Of a stretch of 64,000 nt of DNA, positions 1 to 56,900 are shown one piece after another; the stretch's first letter is position 1, and every line of letters starts with the position of its first letter. The stretch spans positions 3,950,896 through 4,014,895 of the forward strand of contig NC_063051.1 of assembly GCF_018812025.1 (NCBI RefSeq). The letters run 5' to 3'. This stretch comes from Megalobrama amblycephala. Lineage: Eukaryota > Chordata > Actinopteri > Cypriniformes > Xenocyprididae. Under the pieces are notes generated by a model. It saw nothing but the letters and a program-made list of their open reading frames with translations, ran no database searches and was not told the DNA's origin. Both the position numbers and the translations under genes were made by a program.

Positions 1-1430
1 CATTCTACTATAATGCCCTTCACAGAATCCATCCATTTCCCCAGACGTTTTTAACTATTATCAAAGATAATGTCGGAAGAGGCCGTGGATCCCACTCACA
101 ATATTCCATACGGTCATATCTGATTCTAACACACTCCATAAAAATCCCAAGACATCTGTCTCGTTTTGAATGTCATTTTGATTTGATCTAAATTACCCAG
201 CGTCTGGTTGTACAATCATGTGTTTGATAATAATCATAAATGAGATTATGAGGCGTCACAAAGAACCGCAAAAATCATTCAGATAATTAAAAAGTAGTGA
301 TAACCATAGAGTACATGTTAAGGTTACAGGCCTGCAGCTATGAATTACATGGAAATATTTGCATATAGATGGATATAATGGAAAATTATATGAACTTGAG
401 TGGCCAGTTTTGAATACTAAGCAAATGTTTTGGGTTTTGGGTTGATTACACTAAATTAAACCTTTACGAACAGACCACACATAAATCATACTTAATCCAC
501 TCATCCGGTGTGTATCGCTATCTCCTTTCTATTTTATGAAATAGATTGGAATATACTCACATGCATGAGCCTGTGCTTTGACTGACTGCTGATGCAGAGA
601 TAATGAGATGCTTTACTGAGCTGTGAGTGGTAATTACCTTGGCTTGGTGTGTGAATATCAAGGCCATTCCGTGTCTCTGTGTCATTGTCGTCCTGGATCA
701 CACCTGTTATCTGTCTGCTTGAGCCAACTGCAACCAGCCACTTATAGACTTACACTCTCACTTACAGTACTCAGCTTAATCATTTTTGTTTAATTGTCTC
801 GTATTCAAGGATACTGTTGTGTGCTACATTTGGTCTTCATTGCTGAGGCTTTTGAAATCCAGGCCCAGTGAGTCATTTGGGCTATTGAGTCTTCAGACTT
901 TCTGTCTGTTTCCTTTAGTGCTCAAACACACACTCGCACAGAATGACATGCTTCGTTAGAAGACAGTCAGGTGTTGAAAGGAAGAAATCTCTCCCTTATC
1001 TGCCTATCTTCATCTGTGCTTCTTCAGTGGCCTCACCAGACAGACAGAGAGAGAGCTTGCACACACATTCCAATTTCAAAGAGAAATCTTGGAGAGATTC
1101 ATCCGTTATCACAGAAAAACTATGTGACTGATTTGAACTCTAGCCCGTATATTTTATTGTTTTAAAGAGCAGTTTATTTTTACTATCATAATAGGCTCGT
1201 TATCATTTAGTTTTAATAGATTTTTTGGCTTTTCCCCCCTTATTTTGCTAATGAAAACATCACATGGAATGTTGCATGTTCTAGCATGTAATCTAATAAA
1301 GGTAATATTTTTTTTTTCACGCTTTTTATAGACCCATTTGGAGATCGTATCAAGTATAATAAGAATAAGTGCTGTAAATGGCATTATAGAGACAAATGTT
1401 GCTTTTAATAAATTATGCCACTCAAAACAC
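1..1430. other. Upstream flank, no gene recognised
   Basis: AT-rich non-coding sequence. Open frames here are short, have no recognisable domain and no splice context. I see no RNA gene. In human the gene upstream of SEMA3F is RBM5, but nothing here resembles it. Confidence 0.6.
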
Positions 1431-1436
1431 CAATAG

Positions 1437-1770
1437 AGACAGACTGCATATAAATTGTTATATTGACACACACATGCACACAGGTTTGTTCTGCTATCAA
1501 AATGAGGACATTCCGTAGGCATTATGGTTTTTATACTGTACAAACTGTACATTCTATCCCCCTACACTAAACCTACCCATCACAGAAAACATTCTGCATT
1601 TTTACATTTTTAATAAAACATTTTTTAGTATGTTTTCAAAGCTATTTTAAATATGAGGACTCATGAAATGTCCTCATATTTCATGTTTACGTCGTAATAC
1701 CAGTGTAATACCCATGTCATTATACAAATTTGTGTTCTCATAAATCACAAAAATGCACACACACACACAT
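1437..1770. repeat. Interspersed repeat fragment with GAGGACAT motif
   Basis: A CA-rich start is followed by 'tgaggacattccgtaggcat', an 'actgtacaaactgtacattc' segment and an 'acactaaacctacccatcac' segment. A diverged copy lies at 2427-2640 (CA run, 'tggggactttccatag', 'caaactgtacattcaatctc', 'cctcacagaaaactg'). The repeated order of motifs shows one interspersed family. The family name is not known to me. Confidence 0.6.
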
Positions 1771-1942
1771 TCTTGTACATCTATCTTTGTGAGGACATTC
1801 ATTGAAACACTGCAATGTCTAGCTCCTTACCTGAACCCTACCCATCACAACTAAGTGCTTAACTTGGAACCTTACCCTAAACCTACCTTTAACCTAATTA
1901 TAACCTTATCCCTAAAACCAAGTCTTGACCCTCAAACAGGCT

Positions 1943-2300
1943 GGTCCCACTTTATATTAAGTGGCCCTACATCAAAAAATAAGTACAGTGTACTTATTGG
2001 GTTCATATTGAGTTGCAAAACACTTTTGCTGCTATTGAGGTGGGATACAGGTAAGGTTAGGGACAGGTTTGGTGGTATGGGTAGGTTTAAGGGTAGGGGT
2101 AAGGTGTTGTAAGGGATGGGTCAACAGTGTAATTATAAATGTAATTACAGAGATTAACTACAGATGTAATTACATGCAGGTGTTTTATAAAATATAAGTA
2201 CACTGTAAAAACATGTATGTACACAATAAGTGCATTGTATCAAATATTAATTTAAATGTAAGTGCATAGTAGTTAAGGCCACTTAATATAAAGTGGGATC
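1943..2300. mobile_element. hAT-like MITE with 8-bp target duplication
   Basis: A 358-bp element with inverted ends: GGTCCCACTTTATATTAAGT at the left, and the complement of GATCCCACTTTATATTAAGT at the right. It is flanked by AACAGGCT (1935-1942) and AACAGGCC (2301-2308), an 8-bp duplication with one mismatch, as expected for hAT. There is no coding capacity, so it is non-autonomous. It interrupts an older repeat rich in CCTAA/CCCTA-type motifs. A related but poorly bounded sequence lies in gnat1 intron 3 (about 56030-56560). Confidence 0.8.
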
Positions 2301-2426
2301 AACAGGCCTTTAAAGGGGTCTCAGAAAGTGAGGACTGACCAAAATGTCCTCACTTTACTCTCTTGTCCTCACTCCGATGATCTAAAACTCAAACTGCTCC
2401 TCACAAAGATAGTTGTGACACACACA

Positions 2427-2640
2427 CACACAGGTTTTCCATGTTTTATGGGGACTTTCCATAGAAATAAGGATTTTCAAACTGTACATTCAATCTCCGA
2501 ACCTTAACCCTAGCCCTAAACACAACCTCACAGAAAACTGTTTAACATTTTCCAAAAAAAAAAAAAAAACATTTAGTAGCTGTTTTCCCACAAAATGTCC
2601 CCACAAAAATTTCTGGTATTACTATCGTAACTATCCTTAA
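2427..2640. repeat. Second diverged copy of the GAGGACAT-type repeat
   Basis: Same motif order as 1437-1770: CA microsatellite, 'ggggactttccatagaaat', 'aaactgtacattcaatctc', 'cacagaaaactgtttaac', a poly-A tract, then 'aaaatgtccccac'. It is too short and diverged to assign to a transposon class. Confidence 0.5.
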
Positions 2641-3774
2641 TATAGGGAATACCTGAACCACACACACACTAAAGCACAAAAACTGTAAAAGAAAATAAAT
2701 AAAATGTAATTCACAAATCTCTCCTTGAGCATTCTTATTTAAAGGTTTGTGTATTGTGGTTTGGATGTATTTTTTGCAATTCATCCATTTATTTGATGAA
2801 TAGCCCTTACTGGCATTTCTGTGGTTAGGCAATGACTGTTTTGTGCAAACTTTGTGAAACATCAGGTTATGCTTTTTTGCATAAATACTGAGACACAGGC
2901 ATGCATGCAAAGTCCACATTGCACTATGACCCCAAGGTTATACTATGCTTGTGTGAGGGGCTTGACTGAGAATGCATAATGCATTAAAATGAACAAATCT
3001 ACAAAAATCATTATTCTGTACTGCTGTTTTTACAGAAACGTCTCAACAAATCTCATAATCATGTGTTCTGCACTAACATGCCATTCTCACTCTACTTATG
3101 TGTCCTTAAGGCAGATTTCATACTTTGTGGAATTTATTCTATAATGGCATGAAATCAAATTGTGAAACACACCATTGAATTTACCGATTCTCAGCAAAAC
3201 AGAGAAAGCTATTGTGAATTGAGCCCTTGACTCTTTGACAGCACTGAACAGCAACAAACACATCTGTTTGTTGTCATGCACTGTAAAATTTCCTTGATCC
3301 ATGAGGTTATCAATGAAAGTGCATGATTTTGAGATAAGTTGATCTTATTATGTTTAAAATGTTGCAGATTTATGTTGCTAATGAGAATCTCTGAACTTAT
3401 ACAACAGAAAGCTTGTAAACTTTTGTAAAAGGTAAAAACGTCACTGTTTCTTTCAGTAAAAGTTTAAAGGAAACATAAAGTTTAAACAATCTTGAGTTAA
3501 CATGGCAACATACTGTAATTTCTCTAGTAATTTCGTTGTACACAAATATTGTTTGTTCACCAGTATTCACTAAAAAGTTTTTTCTTTTTTTTTGTTCATC
3601 ATGCACTTCACTAGCAGAGAAGGAACGTTTTCCATAGCTAGGTGTGTTATATCATATTTTTAAAATAATATAGATGATATTAGCCTAATTATATACACAT
3701 TACTTCCTTTCTTTTGAGAACAATGCATTGAAATTGTTATCTTTTATCTCCAAATAACTGTGTGCTACTGTTGT

Positions 3775-4110
3775 GAACGCGTGTAGCGCGTGGGCGTCGC
3801 CCAGGGTGATAGAGAGTGAGAGCGCGAGGCGAGCGCACGCGAGAGTCGTTCGCATGTTTGCGTGTGATTTAGTGAAGATAAGCCTTGCGCCCCCATTACT
3901 AACATGTCTCGTGATTTTGTTTTGGTCTCGCCGCATGTATTTGCAATGCTTAATTGCGTTCAAAACATAAATGGGTGTTACTTTTAAGGTAAGTCTCCGC
4001 CCAGGGGGAGTAACAGCGCTCCATCCACCTGCCAGACTACTTCAGCAGCAGACAGTCAGTGGACCTGAAGCGCGCGCTGCTGCTGCTGCTGCGTGGACAA
4101 AAATACACGA
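3775..4110 (+). promoter_or_regulatory. sema3f: CpG-rich promoter region of sema3f
   Basis: This is the only dense CpG cluster in the first 36 kb: repeated CGCG, GCGCG and a GTGGGCGTCGCCC motif stand out from AT-rich surroundings. It lies just upstream of a splice-donor-ending untranslated exon and about 1.1-1.4 kb before the sema3f start codon. No clear TATA box is visible, which fits a CpG-island promoter. Promoter function is inferred from position and composition; the transcription start cannot be fixed by eye. A perfect donor-like AAG|GTAAGT at 3986-3994 raises the possibility of an alternative first exon. Confidence 0.6.
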
Positions 4111-4346
4111 GACGGGTTTAAAAACTCTGGTCGAGAGGGGATACGCGCACTTCATTTGAACTGACACGGAATCAGTCACATAAATTACTTTAAAGGAGCA
4201 GCTACTTTGTGGACACGTGTAACGTTACGCGGTTACTTTTGACTGGACGAATTGTTTTTGTTTCTGTTTTACGTTTTCTTTGCGCTGGATTGTAAATGAT
4301 TTGTACAGTGGGACACACAGGACCATTTGCGACGGACGTTTTGTAG
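4040..4346 (+). other. sema3f: sema3f untranslated exon 1 (5' end approximate)
   Basis: The sequence ends in a good splice donor, GTAG|GTGAGTTC (intron begins 4347). The next exon begins at 5102 after a pyrimidine-rich tract and CATGCAG. The exon holds a (CTG)n run near 4076-4092 and no usable initiation codon in the semaphorin frame, so it is a leader. Its start is a guess within the CpG-rich block. Intron 1 would be 755 bp. Confidence 0.55.
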
Positions 4347-5141
4347 GTGAGTTCTGTGTTCATTTCAGTTTATTTTACGATTTACATGTATGCTTTACGT
4401 CACATATATCATCATAAATACTTGTTTGTACAGAAGATCAGCAGCACACTTATCCAAATGTTTTTATAGGCTACATTATTTGTAAGAGGATCAGTCCATT
4501 ACATGCTACTGAAATCCGATGGAAAAATATTTTGAAAGAGACATGTTTTTGCTGAAAATGGATATGACACTGCTATTGATAACTGAAGTTCATTTGCAAG
4601 TCATATGCTGATGGATAGGCTATTTGATTTTATTGGAATGAGGGGAAAGAGCATTAGTTGTGACAAAGATCAACCACTGTAGTTTTTAAGACTGATATTT
4701 GACTGATTATTTATTTAAAGTAATTAAAAATATATATAATTTTTATTATTATTATTATATATATTAATGGCCATTATACTACAACAATAAAAATCATGAT
4801 GTGCATTATGAATAGTATTTTACTAGGTCAATTATTACAAAGTGAAAGGTTTCCACAAGGAATATGGAACAATGTCTTACCATTTATCAGACTCATAATT
4901 AAGGAACCGATAACCAATTGAGTAGAAACCTGTAAATATCCATTAAATAAATAACTCAAACTTATCTCTATTAACAATTTGCTTCCATTAAATGAGAAGA
5001 AATGTGAAATTGAAATCATGAATATATGATGATCTCTTTCAGCTCATTTATATCTGTCTAATGTTGATCCTCACCCCCTTCCTCCCTCCCTTCTCATGCA
5101 GGACCGAATAAATCTCTTGTGAGTCTTTGGATAAAGTGATC

Positions 5142-49778
<44,637 letters not shown>

Positions 49779-50663
49779 GAGGGAAAAACATCCCACTCCA
49801 TCCAAACGGAGATTTCCCTGCCAGACTCGAGGTGGACCTCAAGGTCTCTGACTGCCATTACACACAAAATATTCAACGCATACCCGCAACCATTATGGCC
49901 GAGGAGAAAATAAACAGTACGTTTTTGAAAATGCATAGTATTTATTGTAGGCTGTACATAGTTAGATTCTGTGGATATCTTTGTATGGAAATAGAGCAAA
50001 AAAAAGTTTTGTGTATAGATCTGTGCAAATATTTTGTTATCATTGTACTTCCCTTCCAATATATTTATTACAATGGTATTCACACCATAAAACATAGTAC
50101 GACTGTTATCATAAAACTTTGTGTATATACCACTAACCGGATAGTTGGACGTTTGAAACTCCTGATGGACAGTTTGACTGCGTTTGATGTTTTGATACCA
50201 GAGCTATGATGGAACTGCGTCCGTTGACTCTTTTAGCTGGGCACGTGTTCTTGTTCTGCAGATGTACGGATAAAGGAATTTCGAGTATTCTGTGACCTCC
50301 CAAAAGACTTTGAAAAACACTCATCTTTTAATCTTCTTGATCTTCCATATGTTGCTATGCTAATGTGTGTTAAATATAAAGTCGTTTCTGTGTGTTATAT
50401 ATTTGGTTCATTATTAATTACAGCCTCCTGTACAGTATGTACATCACTTTTTGTTTTGTTCTTTTCATTTATATAAATATGTACTATTGCACGCAAAGAA
50501 TCTCAGAAAGCTGGGGGTTCAAAACCTGTCCATCTCTTTGTAGAGCAGAATTGTTTAAAATTGTTTTTTTTGGGGGTTTTTTCAAGCGAATTTTAAATAT
50601 AAAACTCTCCAGACATTTTATGTATAAAAAAAAAGAAAAGAAAAGAAAAACAAAAAAACAATT

Positions 50664-50760
50664 AATAGGTGATCATTTGGAAGTGTTACATCATTTGGAA
50701 CTAAACTTGTTTGCGTTTGCATGAACTGTATTTGTACTGTACAGATATGTAGTCAAATTC
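50664..50760 (+). repeat. Duplicated block, copy in sema3f 3' UTR
   Basis: Direct-repeat partner of 49146-49250. Which copy came first cannot be told from the window. Confidence 0.8.
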
Positions 50761-50878
50761 TGGATATGTTGCCGTGTTGCTGTATGGTCTTTGACATGAA
50801 TCGAGAGTAAGAGAGAGACTGTTTTCTGAAGACAGAGGACTTTAACTAGTGATGGAATCAAGCACAATTACCTTATAT

Positions 50879-50900
50879 GTGTGTGTGTGTGTGTGTGTGT
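50879..50900. repeat. GT microsatellite in sema3f 3' UTR
   Basis: (GT)11. Confidence 0.95.
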
Positions 50901-51165
50901 CACCTCCGTTGTGTTTTCTCAGAACACTCAGCAGACAGGCTGTGTGAAATGGTTGTTGTAAATGTTTTTTCTTTCATTTATAAGACATTATTCATCACTG
51001 TGGTTTGTTCCATTGTTTTGTCTTTTTTTTTTTTTTTATCTAATGTGAAAAAGATCCAGAATTAGATGTTATAAACAGTTAATGTTATAGTAATGTATTT
51101 TTATTTGTTTTCTTTTCCATCATTGTCGTTGACTAATTAAAGTTATATATTTTATAACAAATATA

Positions 51166-52300
51166 GGTTGGTCTTTCTTCAGAAATGTTATTGGGTATAT
51201 ACTGTACTTACGTCTGAACCTTTCATTCACAAGCTTAATGTTAGATTGAAAAAGACATGAGTTTACAGTGCATAAAAAACCAATAGCTTTTTCACTTTTC
51301 ACCAAAAGTGGATTAAGGAAGCTGCTGATTTGCATATTTTATGAACTGAGAAAATAGTACATTATTTGAGAACTTTACTTTAGGGTCATTCACAAGATGA
51401 ATGACAATTGATAATGAAGTGTGATTTGTGCTCTCTTTCCAAACGTAATTCACAAATGTCATCACACCATACAGTAGAATTTTAAATAAATATTTGAAAA
51501 CCTTGTGCCAAGTTTTTTTTTTATTTTATTTAAAAAAATCTGTAACTTTATTTTAATGTTCTTGTTACATGTTGCTTATGTAGTAACAACAGTAAATTAT
51601 GCATAATTACAAAGCAAGTAAATGCTGTTAATTAAATGTATAATTACATTGTAACAAGGACACCTTAAAATAAAATGTAACCAACAATTCTGATCACTGA
51701 ATTGAAGATTTTTGATTACACTTTATTTTAAGGTGTCCGTGTTACAGTGCAATTATACATTTAAGTACTGAGTAATAATAATTAACTACATGTACTTACT
51801 ATATGGTTAGGGTTAGGTTGATGGTTTAGTTTAGGGTTAAGTGCATGTAATTATGCATAATTTATAGTTTTTACTATGTAACAATGATACAAACAACATG
51901 TTACTGTATCTTTATGTAGCACTGTGACATGACAATTCTCAAAGTTGGAAAAAAAAAAAGAAACACAGAAATGTCTTTCAAAATTCTTTGAACTAAACCA
52001 AGATAAATCTATCAAATAATGTGACGGTTGATTGTCTTGTTAATTACAGTCAGTCATGAGGGCAAAAACGTGGCATAAATGAATACAGAGATTTACGAAC
52101 ACATTTTTAACCCAGTGTAGCCAATGAAAGGCTTTCTTAGCACTTGTTTTTTAGATAAACTAAACTGTTTTTAAGCTAAACTAAATGTTTAGCATGATAA
52201 ACGTGATCATATAATTAAACATTACTTGCATTAATGTTTATTTTTCCAGGTATACATTGAAATGAATATTTGCTACTAATAAAGTACATCAAAGAAAGTG
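51166..52300. other. sema3f-gnat1 intergenic, AT-rich
   Basis: No gene. It contains the inverted repeat pair described at 51530-51780 and otherwise unremarkable AT-rich sequence. Confidence 0.6.
51530..51780. mobile_element. Two inverted partial copies of a TTATTTTAAGGTGTCC repeat
   Basis: 'gtaacaaggacaccttaaaa' near 51650-51670 and 'tttattttaaggtgtccgtg' near 51723-51742 are reverse complements with a short spacer. Each continues into 'taattacat/tgcaattatac' sequence. This looks like a foldback element or two copies in opposite orientation. Confidence 0.55.
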
Positions 52301-53058
52301 TTCCTGTCACCTGTGATGCCTGTGGATTAAAATGTATCAATCTTCAGATTGGGGTCAATGAGCTGTCAGGTAAAAGACTAAAGCTCTTTAAACGCTGTGC
52401 TGCACTCTGTGTACACTGCATGGAAAATGCGAACTGATTCTGATGACTACAGTGGGAAGGTGAGATTAGAATTACTCATGGAGATTGCAGAACTTCCTCA
52501 CATTCAGTCATTTTATAAAAAATAAAAAAAATCTTTCAGGCTATTTTGAAAAGCCAAAAATTTTGGCCATACAGAGGCAATTTGCTTTCACGATGTCAAG
52601 CATATTTTCACCAGAATATAGAGAGAGAAAACCACAATGGCAGGCAACACGAGGCCCATTTACTTCTCAGTCTTCTTCTGCCTTTTCTTGAAAAGCATAC
52701 CATGCATCGGTTGATGACAATGTAACATTCACATTACACCACTCACACAGTCCTTTTTAATGTGCTCGTGAAGACACCGGTCAGCTTAGCGCCTTTTGCT
52801 GAGCGCAGCACCTTCTCCCTAAATCTGAGGTTAGATGACCTCTCCGTGCTTTGAATGCCTTCTGTCCTTGTTCTTCATTGGCCCCACCAACCCAGGTGGT
52901 CAGAGACATCCCCAAAATCCCTCTAAGACTCGAAACGATTCGTCAGGTCACCAAGATCCAGTCGAGGTGTGAGCTGTATCGTTGACAGCACCTGGAGGCC
53001 TCTGTGCAAGCGAGTGGTTATCCAGAAGGACTTCTTTTTTCCCTAATCAAGAGTCAGT
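52300..53058 (+). promoter_or_regulatory. gnat1: gnat1 upstream region / 5' UTR
   Basis: This stretch precedes the gnat1 ATG. It holds a GGATTA (52324-52329), a MARE-like palindrome (52797-52810), a CATTGGCCCC CCAAT-type box near 52875 and a CTAATCA close to the start codon (near 53043). GGATTA/TAATC cores are CRX/OTX-type sites and MARE half-sites bind NRL; both factors drive rod genes including Gnat1 in mammals. Function here is inferred. A pyrimidine tract followed by CAG just before the ATG could be a 5'-UTR acceptor, which I cannot confirm. Confidence 0.45.
52797..52810. promoter_or_regulatory. MARE/NRL-like site upstream of gnat1
   Basis: TGCTGAGCGCAGCA has two half-sites in palindromic array. 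It differs at few positions from the MAF recognition element TGCTGACGTCAGCA. It lies about 250 bp before the gnat1 ATG. NRL, a large MAF protein, controls rod genes in mammals. Confidence 0.45.
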
Positions 53059-53885
53059 ATGGGGGCCGGGGCGAGCGCAGAGGAGAAGCACTCCAAGGAG
53101 CTAGAGAAGAAGCTGAAAGAGGACGCCGACAAAGATGCCAGGACCGTCAAACTTCTGCTGCTAGGTAACAACGCATGAGGGGACTCAAATGATTGTTCAA
53201 GTCCAAACATGAAGAACAGCTAATTGGCTAGATTTGAAAAATGGTATATAGTGGATTCGTTGTGTAGCCTTCCCATTTAAATCGTCATAATAAACAGGCG
53301 ATGACTGAACGACATTTTATGTTTTATTAATTTCTTTGCTGTGATATGAAAGGAATATTAAATATCTAAAGCTTACACAGAAGAAATAAGATAATAAAAT
53401 TGATGTCTTACTGAAAGTCAAACCAAAGTAGTGCTAAATAAACTGGAGACACAAAAATGACAGCATAGTTTATAAAAGTCTCTATATCTCAATATCCAAA
53501 ATAAATGATCTCAAAACATTTTTCAGGCATGCGTGTACATTCATAAATGCCCGTGTCTTTGTCCGTGAAGTGATGTGGGTCAGGGTTATGGCACATCAAG
53601 CTTGAAGCGGCTTAGGGCAAGAATAATAAGCCTCAAGCCTCTTAATGTAATCCACAAAAAGATAAACAAAGACAGAGGAGAGAAGAAGGATGTATTCCAG
53701 CATTAATTCACTTATGCATGCCAAAATAAATCAAATATTACTGTGCGACTGTTCTAAACAAACATCTACAGTCTGACAAATCTCAGAGGTCCATTGAGGT
53801 TTTACCCCTCAAACACTGGCTCAATGTAGATCTATGGTTTTCAACCGGGTATTTGCAGACCTAGAGTTCAGTTGTATACTGTACA

Positions 53886-53934
<49 letters not shown>

Positions 53935-56900
53935 GTGGTATATGTTAATGTTTTAGTGAAAAAAACATAGATTAAAAAAAAACAACCTTTTTTAATATTG
54001 GGGGTCCCTGGATTGGTTGAGAATCTGATTTCATGTTGACAAATTAAAACAAACAGAAACCAATTCTCATCACACTCACTTTGGCAGAATACAGCGCTGA
54101 GATTTCTTCTGTCAAATCAGTCTGCTCATAATTGAGCACATCATTTCAGAAATGTTATTAATATTCCCCATGAAATCCTTTCAAAACACTAATAGACTTT
54201 GTCTCATAACTTTGGTCTCATGATGTTTATTTCTCCTCCTTATAGCATAACTTGAACAGTCTACTATTACAATCTGGAATTTTAACTTGTTTGGGTCAGG
54301 TCATTACGATGTTTTTCAAATTTTTATAAAGAAATTTCATTTAGCAAGGACACATTAAATTAATCAAAATGGACAGTTGAGACATATTATAAAAGTATAA
54401 TGTTGTTGAAAATTTCTATTTCTATATTTCAAATAAATGCTGTTCTCTTCAATTCATCAAGAATCCTGAAAACATACAGTACAGTCCAAAAGTTTGGAAC
54501 CACTAAGATTTTTAATGTTTTTAAAAGAAGTTTCGTCTGCTCACCAAGGCTACATTTATTTAATTAAAAATACAGTAAAAAACAGTAATATTGTGAAATA
54601 TTATTACAATTTAAAATAACTGTGTACTATTTAAATATATTTGACAAAGTAATTTATTCCTGTGATGCAAAGCTGAATTTTCAGCATCGTTACTCCAGTC
54701 TTCAGTGTCACATGACCCTTCAGAAATCATTCTAATATGCTGATCTGCTGCTCAAGAAACATTTATGATTATTTTCAATGTTGAAAACAGTTGTTTTTTC
54801 AGGATTCCTTGATGAATAGAAAGTTCAAAAGAACAGCATTTATCTGAAATACAAAGCTTCTGTAGCATTATACACTACCGTTCAAAAGTTTGGGGTCAGT
54901 AAGAATTTTTGAAAAGAAATTAAAGAAATGAATACTTTTATTCAGCAAGGATGCATTAAATCAATCAAAAGTGGCAGTAAAGACATTTATAATGTTACAA
55001 AAGATTAGATTTCAGATAAACACTGTTCTTTTGAACTTTCTATTCATCAAATAATCCTGAAAAAAAATATTGTACACAAATATTTTGTACAATTGTACAC
55101 ATTAAATGTTTCTTGAGCAGCAGATCAGCATATTAGAATGATTTCTGAAGGATCATGTGACACTGAAGACTGGAGTAATGATGCTGAAAATTCAGCTTTG
55201 CCATCACAGGAATAAATTACTTTGTGAAATATATTCAAATAGAAAACAGTTATTTTAAATTGTAATAATATTTCACAATATTACTGTTTTTTACTGTATT
55301 TTTAATTAAATAAATGTAGCCTTGGTGAGCAGACGAAACTTCTTTTAAAAACATTAAAAATCTTAGTGGTTCCAAACTTTTGGACTGTACTGTATATCAT
55401 CATTCCCACAAAGATATTAAATATTAAACAACATGATAAGAAGAAATGTTTCTTAATTAATTATCCATTACTATTTTCCTTTCAGGTGCTGGTGAGTCGG
55501 GGAAAAGCACAATTGTCAAACAGATGAAGTAAGTGCAGAGAAAGTGTTTCAAAGTGTATGAAAATACAATGAATTGGATTACATGAGACTATCCTCAATC
55601 ATGATTCATATTAAGTGCTCTTTTCTATCATAATCAATTAATAACTACATCAATTAATAGTCTATTATTTTCCATCACAGAATTATCCACAAAGATGGTT
55701 ACTCCGTCGAAGAGTGCATGGAGTTCATTATCATCATCTACAGCAACACTCTGCAGTCTATCCTGGCCATTGTGAGGGCCATGACCACACTCAACATTTC
55801 CTATGGAGATGCTTCTGCACAGGTGCTCTACAGCATTCATTAGCCATTTACAGAAATAAAAGGTTACAGTATGGAATATACAGTTGGTGATATCAGAGTG
55901 TAATACCAGAGTACTGAATGATTATCCTAGGTTATTTCAATAATACCATTGTATTTCCAATGTACCATGGTATTGCCCATCCACCTTGTGCAAAAATATA
56001 TTAGGAGTGTTTAACTAAACTATGTACCTAACCTTAACCCATGTAGTTACCTTATATTACCAAGTACTTTCTTGGGTAAGTTCACTGTAAGTACACATAC
56101 TGTAAAATATAGTGCATCCGCACCTATTGCAGTCATGTTTTGTTGCAAAACACTTCGGTTGCACGCTTTGTTACAGTATGTGCACTTGCACTGTACTCAC
56201 AGTCTACTTAACCACGAAAGTACTGAGTAATGTAAGGTAACTATAGGTTATAGGTTTAAGGGTAGCTTCAGGGTTAGTTAGTACCTAGTTATTACCCAGT
56301 TAGTGTCATTACTACAATAAGTACATAGTATGTACATGTGAAACAGGACTGTAAAATAAAGTGCTACCAACTCTACTGTAGTGGGATATGGGTAAGGTCA
56401 GGGACAGGTTTGGTTAGGTTTAATGGGTTAAGGCTTTGAGGGGTCAACATTGTAATTATAAATGCAATAAAGATGTAATAACATGTAGGTACTTTTAAAT
56501 GTAAAAACATTTTTGTAAGTGCATTGTATCAAATGATTAATATAAATTAAGAAACATACCTCAAACATATAACAACCTATAGCTAGAATATGGTAAATGT
56601 AACAGACTTGCGTAAAAATGTAAAAATGCGTAGGTGTCCCACATGAACTGAATTCACTCTATATAGTACACAATGTACTCTAAAGGTGTTTTTTTAATCT
56701 CCTGCCAATTGTTCTTTCATCAAAACCATAATGAAAGCAATTTGATAGCATATTTGTCAGATTATACAACAAAACATAATTGTTTGTAATAACTGAAGGA
56801 TTTACGAAATTACATTATTATTATGAGAGGTCATGACAGTCTCTTTCTTTTAATAGTCTCTTTCATTTCTATCAAATCATGAATGATTATACAGGATTTA

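Larger units (their letters stand above)
49779..51165 (+). other. sema3f: sema3f 3' UTR (end approximate)
   Basis: AT-rich sequence after the TGA at 49776-49778. Candidate poly(A) signals are AATAAA at 49909-49914 and ATTAAA at 51136-51141. The latter is followed by T-rich and GT-rich sequence and is my preferred end. A GT microsatellite lies at 50879-50900. A block at 50664-50760 is duplicated in intron 18. Confidence 0.5.

Noticed and set aside
5127..5141. Extended sema3f start using an upstream TTG
   Set aside because: The in-frame ATG at 5142 gives a proper signal peptide. Non-ATG initiation is not needed.
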